Shown in pieces: positions 15,256 through 23,136 of a stretch of DNA of 62,380 nt; positions within the stretch are counted from its first letter, which is position 1; the number at the start of each line of letters is the position of its first letter. The notes beneath the pieces are model-generated. The model did not search any database and was not told the origin of the DNA. It saw nothing but the letters and a program-made list of their open reading frames with translations. The stretch comes from Lewinellaceae bacterium (GTDB taxonomy: Bacteria; Bacteroidota; Bacteroidia; Chitinophagales; Saprospiraceae). A program made the translations under genes and the position numbers. The stretch lies in the NCBI GenBank assembly GCA_020636315.1, contig JACJYA010000026.1, positions 1 through 62,380 of the forward strand, in the 5' to 3' direction.

Positions 15256-16107
15256 ATGATATCCGTATCCAATTTGTCTTTTATCTATCCGGGAAACAGC
15301 GTCCCGGCAGTTGATGACATCAGCTTTGAGGTTCCTGAAGGAGAAATTTTCGGTTTTCTTGGGCCCAGCGGAGCAGGGAAGAGTACTACTCAAAAGGTGT
15401 TGATCCGCCTGCTCCAGGGGTTTCAGGGGCAGGTACAGGTGATGGGCAGGCCGTTGAAAGAGTGGGGTAAGTCTTTTTACAACCACGTTGGCGTCGGATT
15501 TGAATTGCCCAACCATTTTGGAAAGCTGACCGCTATGGAGAACCTGAAGTTTTTCAGCTCTTTTTATGACCGCCCGGTGCGCGGACTGATGGAATTGCTC
15601 AGCCGGGTGGGGCTGGAAAACGATGCCGATAAACTGGTCAATGAATTTTCCAAGGGCATGAAAATGAGGCTCAACTTCGTGCGGGCCATCATGCATAGCC
15701 CCGAACTGCTTTTCTTTGACGAACCCACCTCGGGCCTGGACCCGGTGAATGCCCGCCGTATCAAGGACCTTATCCTGGAACAGAGAGAGGAAGGGAAAAC
15801 TATCTTTTTAACGACTCATGTGATGCATGACGCAGAGGAACTCTGCGGCCGCATTGCTTTCATTGTCAACGGTAAAATAGCGCTCATCGATTCACCCAGG
15901 GCGCTTAAGCTGGAATACGGCCGCCGGCTGGTCCGGGTGGAATATTTCACCGGCGAGGCTAGGGAGGAGGAATTCCCTCTCGACGGGATTGGCGGGAATG
16001 CCGGCTTCCTGCGCATCCTCCGGGAAGAAAACGTCCAGGCCATTCACACGGAAGAGGCCACCCTTGATGAAATTTTTATCAAAGTGACGGGAACGGCCCT
16101 CCAATGA
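15256..16107 (+). CDS. ABC transporter ATP-binding subunit
   Basis: 283 residues. Walker A GPSGAGKST (36-44), ABC signature FSKGMKMRL, Walker B LLFFDEPTSGLD (Asp155, catalytic Glu156) and switch His in THVMHDAEEL are all intact. The C-terminal 70 residues (RLVRVEYFTGEA...) are the small accessory domain found in drug/antibiotic-type exporters of the DrrA/NatA class. It is the first gene of a three-gene export operon with two membrane subunits (16159 and 16855). It should hydrolyse ATP at the inner face of the cytoplasmic membrane to drive export. Confidence 0.93.
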   Translation: MISVSNLSFIYPGNSVPAVDDISFEVPEGEIFGFLGPSGAGKSTTQKVLIRLLQGFQGQVQVMGRPLKEWGKSFYNHVGVGFELPNHFGKLTAMENLKFFSSFYDRPVRGLMELLSRVGLENDADKLVNEFSKGMKMRLNFVRAIMHSPELLFFDEPTSGLDPVNARRIKDLILEQREEGKTIFLTTHVMHDAEELCGRIAFIVNGKIALIDSPRALKLEYGRRLVRVEYFTGEAREEEFPLDGIGGNAGFLRILREENVQAIHTEEATLDEIFIKVTGTALQ

Positions 16108-16158
16108 TCCCGGCTTCTGGTTGCTAACCAGCCGATCAACCAGCCAACTACCAAAACC

Positions 16159-16851
16159 ATGCACCAACTCACCACCGCCATACGATGGGATCTTCTCCGG
16201 CAGTTTCGGTACAACATTATTTATGCAGCCCTGCTGGTTACCCTGATCTACATTCTGATACTGCTCAACCTGCCGGATGGGCCGTATCGCGAAAAAATGC
16301 TCGTTTTCCTCATTTTTAATGACCCGGCAGCCCTGGGAATGCTGTTCATCGGTTCCCTTTTCCTTTTTGAGCGAAGTGAAAACACCCTTCCGGCCCTGTG
16401 GGTCACCCCCCTGTCTGTTCAACACTACGTGCTGTCTAAAACGCTGACGCTTTCCGCTATTGCCACCCTTTCTGCCCTCGCAATGGGCCTGGGTGGGTAT
16501 GGATGGAATTTCCGTTATGTTTTTTTTGTTTCCGCCATCGGGCTGACGGCCTCTCTGTTTACCCTGCTGGGGATGGCGGCGGTAGTATCTTGCAAGAATT
16601 TCAACCAGTACCTCCTGAGGATGGCGGGCATCCTGGTTCCAACCGCCCTGCCTTTTCTCAATTTTTTTGAGATCACCCATACCTTCTGGTGGTATCTGTT
16701 GCCTTCTCAGGCTTCGCTATTGTTGCTGGAAGCGGCCTTTGTGCCCATAGAGGGCTGGCAGGCCGCCTATTCATTTCTCTACCTGGGGGTGTGGAACGTC
16801 GTTGCTTTCCGGTTGGCCGTGCATAATTTGACGAACCGGACAAAATTTTAA
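16159..16851 (+). CDS. ABC exporter permease subunit 1
   Basis: 230 residues with about six hydrophobic segments; the N-terminus (MHQLTTAIRWDLLRQFRYN) is a short amphipathic cytosolic helix. This start, the length and the neighbours resemble the permease pair of the mycobacterial fluoroquinolone exporter Rv2686c-Rv2688c, though the substrate here is unknown. It starts 51 bases after the ATPase gene and ends 3 bases before the second permease. It probably forms a heterodimer with that subunit. Confidence 0.8.
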   Translation: MHQLTTAIRWDLLRQFRYNIIYAALLVTLIYILILLNLPDGPYREKMLVFLIFNDPAALGMLFIGSLFLFERSENTLPALWVTPLSVQHYVLSKTLTLSAIATLSALAMGLGGYGWNFRYVFFVSAIGLTASLFTLLGMAAVVSCKNFNQYLLRMAGILVPTALPFLNFFEITHTFWWYLLPSQASLLLLEAAFVPIEGWQAAYSFLYLGVWNVVAFRLAVHNLTNRTKF

Positions 16852-16854
16852 ACC

Positions 16855-17568
16855 ATGCAAAAACTATTGCGATTGGCCAGGCTGGACTTCAGCATGATCC
16901 TCCGGGAACAGATGCTCTGGTTTATGTTGTTCGTAGTGCCGGGCCTGGAATTTTGCCTGGCGCTTTGGTTGCTGCCCTGGCTGGAGCGGCAGTTTCCCCC
17001 TATTGCGGATTATCATGCCCTGATCCTGATGCTAATGACATTACAGGTTGTAACGAGCATCGGCTTTGTATTGGCCTCGATGCTGCTGGACGAGCGCGAT
17101 GAGCAGGTGTTGATGGTTCTCAATACCATGCCGGTGGGGGTCAACACTTTTCTGTTTTACCGGCTTGGCATCGGAACGATAATGGCTGTTTTATTCAGCT
17201 TTTCCATGTTATCCGTTCCTGAGCTGGCGGGCCTGAACCTGGCCTCCCGGCTGACGGCCTCCTTTCTCTTCGCCGGCACTGCGCCAATCACCACTCTGGC
17301 GCTGGCCAGCTTTTCCAGCAATAAAGTAGAAGGCCTGGCGGTGTATAAAGGCCTGAGCCTGATTCTCATGATACCGGCCGGGAGTTTCTTCATCCAATCC
17401 TGGGTGCAATATACCCTGGGCATCGTGCCGGTTTACTGGACATTGCATTATGTTGAAAAAAACCTGGCCGGAGATCCCGCTTTTGAGATGCTCTTCGTGG
17501 CTTTGCTGATGCATGGCCTGGCCCTTTGGGGGCTCTTTAAGCTATTCAAAAAGCGAGTGTTTCTCTGA
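16855..17568 (+). CDS. ABC exporter permease subunit 2
   Basis: 237 residues, six hydrophobic segments, with the motif LDERDEQVLMVLNTMPV in the cytosolic loop after the second segment, which is where exporter permeases contact the ATPase. It starts three bases after the preceding permease, so the two are translationally coupled. It ends 10 bases from the convergent T9SS esterase gene, leaving little room for a terminator. Substrate unknown. Confidence 0.8.
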   Translation: MQKLLRLARLDFSMILREQMLWFMLFVVPGLEFCLALWLLPWLERQFPPIADYHALILMLMTLQVVTSIGFVLASMLLDERDEQVLMVLNTMPVGVNTFLFYRLGIGTIMAVLFSFSMLSVPELAGLNLASRLTASFLFAGTAPITTLALASFSSNKVEGLAVYKGLSLILMIPAGSFFIQSWVQYTLGIVPVYWTLHYVEKNLAGDPAFEMLFVALLMHGLALWGLFKLFKKRVFL

Positions 17569-17578
17569 AAGCCTTGCT

Positions 17579-18967
17579 TTATTTACGAATGACGATCTTT
17601 TGAAAAGAAACCCGGCTATCTGTTTTCCACCTCAGCAGATATACTCCGGAAGGAAAAGGAGCGAGGTTGATTTTTAACTCCCCCTGGAGCGGAAGGCGCA
17701 GAAGCAGCCTGCCGTCGAGGCTGTATAGTTCCACTTCAGCCGGTTGGCTGGAAACATTCGCCCGCAGGGTGGCCGAATTTTTCGCAGGGTTGGGAAAGAT
17801 GGTAAAAGGCTGAACCGGTTCCCTTTCCCGCTGCCCGGTGATGGTGCACCCCCAGAACTCGGCTGCGCCCTGTACGATCTGCCGGACTTCGGCGGCGGAT
17901 ACCTCATGGCAGGAAGAACTGCACGGGAAGCCCGGCAGGGGGCAGTTGTCAATATAGAATTCATGGGCAGGAGCGTTGGGCAGGGTATCGAGGTATGCCT
18001 GCAGGTGGCAGCTGCCGAATGCCTCCGGCCAGGTGTTGGGCATGGCGGTGCAGGCGGCGTTGTTCAGGCAGCGGGCTACCAGGCTCCGGAAAGGTTTGCC
18101 GGTTTCGCAGGGCACCACCAGGTCATTGTCTTTGTGATAGGCATACAGCATGGGCTCTCCGGCATCGATCCAGCTGGGGTCGAAAAGGGCGCCGAAAATG
18201 TTGAGCACCCCCTTCACCGAAGCGTCGGCCTGGCCCAGGTGGAGGTTGCCTTCCGGTGGGCCCAGCGCGGGGCGTTCGGTACTGCACCCGGACGGCTGGC
18301 AGGCGCCATAGATCAACGGGATACCGGAAACGGGGTTTTGCATCATCGCCGCTTCCGGTGCTTCTGCTTCATCCATATAAGCTGCCGCCATGGCGATGAA
18401 ACCGCCGGCGCTGGCGCCGCCGATGAATACATGGGCGGCGTCAACCGAGTCGATCTGGGTTTTGACGTACCGTATTGCTCCCCGGGCATCCTGAACGGCC
18501 CGGTAAAGGGCGCGTTCAACTTCCAGTTGTCCGGCATAAAGGCACTGGGCATTCTGCGCTCCCGCCAGGCCCCCGATCAGGGCGCATCCCTGGGCATCGG
18601 GGGTATAATAAACAGATTTGTGGAAGCCGAGCCGGTAACCGATGCTCACCGCCAGGTAGCCACGGGCGGCAAAGGCGGTGGCGGCCTCTGTCATGTCGTA
18701 ACTTCCTTTATTTCCCTCCAGGAAGGCTCCGCCGTGGATCAGCACCATTGCCGGCCGCTGCGGGTTGCTGTCTCCCACCGGGCGATAGACATCCATCAGG
18801 AGCTGTTCCTCAGAGCCGCAATAGTTGACAGCTGTACCGTAAACCACATCCTTTTCCACTGCCACCGCGTAAATGGGGTCGGTGTAACATCCTTGGGCTG
18901 AGAGGGTAGGAGGGCATAGCAGGATAGAAAAGAGGAAGGAGATAAAAAGGGGAAAATAAAGCCTCAT
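17579..18967 (-). CDS. Secreted carboxylesterase/lipase with T9SS tail
   Basis: 462 residues from the ATG at 18967 (MRLYFPLFISFLFS), which gives a clean signal peptide ending LSAQ; an upstream start at 19018 would lie inside a MITE and is rejected. The alpha/beta-hydrolase core has the oxyanion motif HGGAF and nucleophile elbow GGASAGG (Ser186), as in the hormone-sensitive lipase/type B esterase group. Several Cys residues suggest extracellular disulfides. The last 80 residues (from FTIFPNPAKN) are a T9SS sorting domain ending KIVIRK. The enzyme should hydrolyse esters at or outside the cell surface; acyl or aryl preference cannot be told. Confidence 0.9.
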   Translation of the reverse strand: MRLYFPLFISFLFSILLCPPTLSAQGCYTDPIYAVAVEKDVVYGTAVNYCGSEEQLLMDVYRPVGDSNPQRPAMVLIHGGAFLEGNKGSYDMTEAATAFAARGYLAVSIGYRLGFHKSVYYTPDAQGCALIGGLAGAQNAQCLYAGQLEVERALYRAVQDARGAIRYVKTQIDSVDAAHVFIGGASAGGFIAMAAAYMDEAEAPEAAMMQNPVSGIPLIYGACQPSGCSTERPALGPPEGNLHLGQADASVKGVLNIFGALFDPSWIDAGEPMLYAYHKDNDLVVPCETGKPFRSLVARCLNNAACTAMPNTWPEAFGSCHLQAYLDTLPNAPAHEFYIDNCPLPGFPCSSSCHEVSAAEVRQIVQGAAEFWGCTITGQREREPVQPFTIFPNPAKNSATLRANVSSQPAEVELYSLDGRLLLRLPLQGELKINLAPFPSGVYLLRWKTDSRVSFQKIVIRK

Positions 18968-18997
18968 GGTTATCGGTTTTTGAAGGACAAACCCTAA

Positions 18998-19158
18998 GAG
19001 CTTGTTTGGAGGCCACACTTTGGGCTAAAAAATGCCCCTTTTTTGCTGATATGGCGTTGCTTTTTTCGTCCGTACCCCCGGGTATGCACTTCAAAAAGCG
19101 CCTTGTCTCATCAAAAAATTGACACTTTTTATCTCCAAAAGCGGCCTCCAAACAAGCT
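18998..19158. mobile_element. IS5-type MITE with CTAA target duplication
   Basis: The terminal inverted repeats GAGCTTGTTTGGAGGCC (18998-19014) and GGCCTCCAAACAAGCT (19143-19158) are perfectly complementary over 16 bases and are flanked on both sides by CTAA (18994-18997 and 19159-19162). A 4-bp YTAR duplication is typical of IS5-family transposition. The 161-bp body has no gene. The element sits in the divergent promoter region between the esterase and the LytS-type kinase, so it may affect both promoters. Confidence 0.65.
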
Positions 19159-19219
19159 CTAAGGTTTGGAAATTTCTGATAAAAAAACTAATCTTTGGCA
19201 CAAAGATGCACAGTGTATT

Positions 19220-20371
19220 ATGACACTGACAAGAGCACAGGCGAAACTTTACCGGATACTGCGCAAGGATATCATTCAGCACCTGATGTTCGGGGGCACG
19301 GTACTGATCGTCGTTTTTTGCTACTTCGCCATCCATGCCTGGTATCAGGGAAAGGCGGAATTGCTGGAGACTTTCGGCTACAAAAGGGAGGCTTTCTTCA
19401 AGGTTTTCCGGGAGGCGCTCGGATATACCCTGTTGCTTGGATTCCCGGTGTATTTCAACCTGTTTTTCGTTTATCAGGAGCGGCTGCAGGCCCTTCTTGG
19501 CCGCAGCATTTTTCCAAAGGCCCGCCATAAAGACTGGTCCTTCTACCTCTTCCTTTTTCTCAGCTCAATTACCGCACTGGTCTTCTCCCTGCTCTACGTT
19601 CCTATTATCCGCGCCGCTTTTGATATTGTCAACCAGGAATGGTATGAACTCACCATCGTGATCCTGTTTTTTATCTTGTGTACTACCGGCGTTTCTTATA
19701 CCAAACAGGCCATTGAGCGTGGGCGGGAGCTGGAGCGCAAGGCCCGGCTGGAATCCTTTCGCCGACGCCGGGAAGCCGAGCGGGAACTCCACTTTATCAA
19801 AAAACAGATCCGGCCGCATTTTCTTTTCAATACGCTGGCAAACCTGCAGGTGCTGGCCCGCCGTAAATCAGAATACCTTCCCGCCCTGATCGGTGAGCTC
19901 TCCCGCCTGCTGCGGTATCTGGTTTACCAGACCAATGAGAAACTCGTTCCTCTGGAGGATGAACTGCGCTTCATCAAGAGTTATATGGAGTTGCAGCGCC
20001 TTCAGGTCCCCAAAAGCACGGAGCTGGTATTTGAACTGGAGGGAGAAGTGCAACACAATTACCGTATTCCTCCAATGGTATTGCTCCTTTTTGTAGAGAA
20101 TTGTTTCAAGCATTACGACAGCCGTTCCCAGGGCGGGGCTTTTATTCATATCAGTTTTCGCATAGAAGATGGCCATTTTTATGCACGGATGGCCAACAGC
20201 TATAAAGAGAATTTCCGCAATGAAGACACCATGTCCGGCTTTTCCGGCAGTGGAGTGGGACTGCCTACTGCCGTTGAAAACCTGGACCTGGTCTATAAAG
20301 AGAAATACAAACTGGAGATAAATACCAGCGGCGGCACTTATTCCGTATTACTTCAACTCCCGCTATCATGA
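19220..20371 (+). CDS. LytS/YehU-type membrane sensor histidine kinase
   Basis: 383 residues from the ATG at 19220 (MTLTRAQAKLYRI); a TTG-initiated extension into the MITE flank is rejected. Four hydrophobic segments (about 25-145) form the membrane sensor. The His_kinase domain carries the family motif IRPHFLFNTL (His200) and ends in a divergent ATPase domain (FVENCFKH, then SGSGVGLPTAVENL). Members autophosphorylate and pass the phosphate to LytTR response regulators. The next gene is such a regulator, overlapping by ATGA, so they are a dedicated pair. Confidence 0.92.
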   Translation: MTLTRAQAKLYRILRKDIIQHLMFGGTVLIVVFCYFAIHAWYQGKAELLETFGYKREAFFKVFREALGYTLLLGFPVYFNLFFVYQERLQALLGRSIFPKARHKDWSFYLFLFLSSITALVFSLLYVPIIRAAFDIVNQEWYELTIVILFFILCTTGVSYTKQAIERGRELERKARLESFRRRREAERELHFIKKQIRPHFLFNTLANLQVLARRKSEYLPALIGELSRLLRYLVYQTNEKLVPLEDELRFIKSYMELQRLQVPKSTELVFELEGEVQHNYRIPPMVLLLFVENCFKHYDSRSQGGAFIHISFRIEDGHFYARMANSYKENFRNEDTMSGFSGSGVGLPTAVENLDLVYKEKYKLEINTSGGTYSVLLQLPLS

Positions 20372-21123
20372 AGCACAAATACCGTTGTATTGTCATTGAG
20401 GATGTGGAACTCCAACGTGAAAACCTCATTGAAATGCTGGCCACCCGCCTTGACCTTGAGCTTCTGGAGAGCCTTGAAAATGCTGAGGATGCATACAATT
20501 ACCTCGCCAATGAAAACAATACCAGGCCAGACCTCATCTTCCTGGATATTGAAATGCCGGGAGCCAGCGGCTTCAACCTCCTTGACGCGGCCGGAAATTT
20601 CTGCCTTTCGGCTCAGGTGATCATAACCACTGCTTTTGCCGAATACGCCATCAAAGGCTATGAATATAACATTTCCGGTTACCTGCTTAAACCCATTGAA
20701 CCCGAAAAGCTCAACCAGGCCATTGATAAGGCCATCGCCAGCCTTCAGTATTCAGGGACAGAAGGGCCCGGCCGGCAGAGAGGGCATATTTTGATCAAGG
20801 AAAAGGGAAAGTGGGTCAAGGTTGATTACATGGAGATCCTCTATTGCGAAGGCGCTAACGTAGATGTAAAGGTCGTTACTCCCAACGCCACCTACCTCAC
20901 CCGGGACCGCGTCAAGAATATGGTGAAGCTCCTTCCTGATGAATATTTTATGCGTATTCACGACAGCTTTATTATCAACCTCAGCCATGTGAAGAGCTTT
21001 GCCGGCAATTATACTTTTGTGGAACTGGCTCATCCGGCCGGGTCGGAGTTGTACGAATTGCGCATCGGGCCCAAATACCGGGACGCTTTCCGGGAACGCA
21101 TGAGGAAACAATGGGAGGAGTGA
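20368..21123 (+). CDS. LytTR-family response regulator
   Basis: 251 residues. An N-terminal receiver (Asp60 in IFLDIEMPG, Lys in YLLKPIEP) is followed by a LytTR DNA-binding domain at about 140-251 (HILIKEKGKWVKVDYMEIL, VKNMVKLLPDEYFMRIHDS). The start overlaps the kinase stop (ATGA). LytTR proteins bind short direct repeats upstream of target genes; none could be assigned here. Confidence 0.93.
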   Translation: MKHKYRCIVIEDVELQRENLIEMLATRLDLELLESLENAEDAYNYLANENNTRPDLIFLDIEMPGASGFNLLDAAGNFCLSAQVIITTAFAEYAIKGYEYNISGYLLKPIEPEKLNQAIDKAIASLQYSGTEGPGRQRGHILIKEKGKWVKVDYMEILYCEGANVDVKVVTPNATYLTRDRVKNMVKLLPDEYFMRIHDSFIINLSHVKSFAGNYTFVELAHPAGSELYELRIGPKYRDAFRERMRKQWEE

Positions 21124-21141
21124 GTTACCCTCCATTCAACC

Positions 21142-21759
21142 CTAATGCATCCGGTCTCCCCGCAGTTCGAGTTCTTTCATGATCCCGGCTTCCCTTTCCA
21201 GATATTCTTTCCAGCGTTTCCGGACCTTTTCTTCATCGTTATATCTTTTTGCGAGATCGATGAACAGGCGGTAGTGGCCAGCTTCGGCCACCATGAATTT
21301 GTGATACCAGCTGCGCAGTTTTTCATCATTAATATGGAGAGAAAGCAGGCGAAAGCGTTCGCAGGAGCGGGCTTCGATGAGGGCACAGGTGAGCAGCTTT
21401 TCCAGCAGCCGTTCTTCCCGGCTGCCTCCCTTTTTCTGAAACTGCAACAGTTTGTTGACGTATTCGTCCCGGCGTTGGCGGCCGAGTTGGAGGCTGCGTT
21501 TTTCCATTTCGTGAAGAACCATTCGGAAATGCCCCCATTCCTCGGTTACGATGGGAGCCAGTTCCCGGACCATTTCCGTTTTTTCCGGAAAGGCCTGGAT
21601 CAGTGAAATACAGGCTGTAGCCGCTTTTTGTTCACAATAAGCGTGGTCGGTCAATATTTCCTCCAGCTCCTTTTCGGCAAGGTTGACCCACCGGGGGTCC
21701 GTCGGTAGTTTGAGGCCCAGCATCTGCACCTCCTGCAGTTCCTTCTCTTTGCTGTTCAT
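21142..21759 (-). CDS. miaE: MiaE-like tRNA 2-methylthio-N6-isopentenyladenosine hydroxylase
   Basis: 205 residues from the ATG at 21759, which sits 41 bases after a good -7 element; the upstream ATG at 21834 would run through that element. The fold is a ferritin-like diiron four-helix bundle with paired carboxylate/His motifs: EEWGHFRMV and, later, EAGHYRLF, plus acidic residues in DHAYCEQKAA and IEARSCERF. MiaE hydroxylates the isopentenyl group of ms2i6A37 in tRNAs reading UNN codons, including tRNA-Leu(CAA), which is encoded at 41376-41459. The name rests on this motif layout and length; an uncharacterised ferritin-like paralogue is the alternative. Confidence 0.8.
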   Translation of the reverse strand: MNSKEKELQEVQMLGLKLPTDPRWVNLAEKELEEILTDHAYCEQKAATACISLIQAFPEKTEMVRELAPIVTEEWGHFRMVLHEMEKRSLQLGRQRRDEYVNKLLQFQKKGGSREERLLEKLLTCALIEARSCERFRLLSLHINDEKLRSWYHKFMVAEAGHYRLFIDLAKRYNDEEKVRKRWKEYLEREAGIMKELELRGDRMH

Positions 21760-21800
21760 AACAGATGGGTTAATAGAGCTTGTTTCGTCATTCGGGAGAG

Positions 21801-21808
21801 CAAAGATA
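21801..21808 (-). promoter_or_regulatory. -7 promoter element of miaE-like gene (TATCTTTG)
   Basis: Minus-strand TATCTTTG matches TAnnTTTG exactly and lies 41 bases upstream of the chosen start. It supports initiation at 21759. No clear -33 element is seen, and the region overlaps the end of the neighbouring gene. Confidence 0.45.
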
Positions 21809-21842
21809 ATTAAATTACCACTCTGAGAAGGCACTATTTCCT

Positions 21843-23018
21843 CTAATCCAGGCAGCGTATCTGGTGAATAAAAAAGCCGAGCTCAAAAATTTCATATTCC
21901 TCATACCCGCTGCTCCAGGAGACGATGACCGAATCCGCTTCACTGTTTTTAAGCAGGTTGATCTGGCTCTGGTCTATGGGGTAGTGGACGAGGTAGGACA
22001 GGAGGCCCGTTTGGGTGTCGTAGGTGCCCTTATCCATTTTCCCGGAAAAAAGGGTGATGAACTGGCCGTTCAGCAATTTGATCATCAGGTAACTTCCCTT
22101 TTCGATAAATCCGTATGCTTCGCGGGCATTGGGATAAGCAAAGGTAAATTCGAGCGTGAGGTACCGGAAGCCGCCCAGTTGGGTGAAATAACCTTCACAG
22201 GTGAGGTATTCCTGGCCTTTGAGCACCGAGCGCAACCGTTCATCGGTATGAGTAAAGAGCAGTTTTTTCTGCAGGTCCCGCCGTAAACGCCCTCTGTCGT
22301 CCTTTCCTTCGTAGGCGACCTGGCAGGATGGGGGCGGCGGGTGAAGTATGACATTATCGGTTGATGTGAAGGGGTTGTAGTTGTCATCCAGTAGGAGGTT
22401 CTCATAAGAAGAGGAGGCCGTCAGTTTGAGGTTTTCATACTGTTTGGACTGTTCTTTTTTGAGTTCCTGGTTCCTGAGATAATCTTCCACGTAATTGCCC
22501 CGGCGGGTAATGGATTCGGCGCGGTAGGATTCGGAGAGGGCCGTCCGGGCTTCCCGCTGGGCTTCGGCCTCCGCCTGCCGGGCGGCTTCCAGCCTGGTTG
22601 CCATCCGTTCGATAACCGGCTCGCTGGCGTTCTGCTGGAGAACCTGATGGTAATCTTTTTCCAGCCGGGTGAGCTGCCGGCTGGCCTCATCGGCGCGGTC
22701 CTGTGCTATACGGGCTGCATCTTTGGCGATCTGTGACTTGCGTTCCGCAATGCGCCGGAGATCTTCAACCGTAACGGGAATATTTCCGGCCAATGGTTCG
22801 ATGCGGATGTCTGCAACCGGATATTTTTCTTCGGGTTTTGTCTTGTCAGCGCCCTCAGAAGCACCTGAGAATTCCGAAAACACCTGAGTGGTGCCGTCGG
22901 GGAAGACAATGATGGTTTCTCCCTTTTCATTGGTGCGCATAACGGGTTGGGCGGAGAGCGTAGAAGCTGCGCTCCAGAAGATGAGGATCAGAAGCCCGAA
23001 AAAAAGCCTAACTTGCAT
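21843..23018 (-). CDS. Secreted coiled-coil protein of unknown function
   Basis: 391 residues with a signal peptide ending LSAQ. A short beta segment (GETIIVFPDGTTQVF) is followed by a long, Ala/Glu/Arg-rich heptad region at about 85-200 predicted to be a coiled coil, then a linker (PPPPSCQVAYEG) and a C-terminal beta-rich domain of about 160 residues (LTLEFTFAYPNAREAYGFI, LLSYLVHYPIDQSQINLL). I recognise no family, and there is no T9SS tail or lipobox, so it is probably periplasmic. The fused coiled coil and beta domain suggest an oligomeric envelope component. It diverges from the prolyl oligopeptidase gene. Confidence 0.8.
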   Translation of the reverse strand: MQVRLFFGLLILIFWSAASTLSAQPVMRTNEKGETIIVFPDGTTQVFSEFSGASEGADKTKPEEKYPVADIRIEPLAGNIPVTVEDLRRIAERKSQIAKDAARIAQDRADEASRQLTRLEKDYHQVLQQNASEPVIERMATRLEAARQAEAEAQREARTALSESYRAESITRRGNYVEDYLRNQELKKEQSKQYENLKLTASSSYENLLLDDNYNPFTSTDNVILHPPPPSCQVAYEGKDDRGRLRRDLQKKLLFTHTDERLRSVLKGQEYLTCEGYFTQLGGFRYLTLEFTFAYPNAREAYGFIEKGSYLMIKLLNGQFITLFSGKMDKGTYDTQTGLLSYLVHYPIDQSQINLLKNSEADSVIVSWSSGYEEYEIFELGFFIHQIRCLD

Positions 23019-23136
23019 GATACGTAACGGTTTTGGGAATTTATCCTATTTTTAGTCCCGGATAATTTATACGTTTAGGTACGGTATTTAGTTGCAAAAC
23101 ATCAAAACCTCTCCACGATAAAAAACCAAACGCATA

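Noticed and set aside
17744..18901. A 385-codon plus-strand frame
   Set aside because: It lies entirely antisense to the T9SS esterase, which has signal peptide, catalytic motifs and sorting tail.
18967..19018. Longer start of the T9SS esterase
   Set aside because: It would begin within the MITE and displace the signal peptide.
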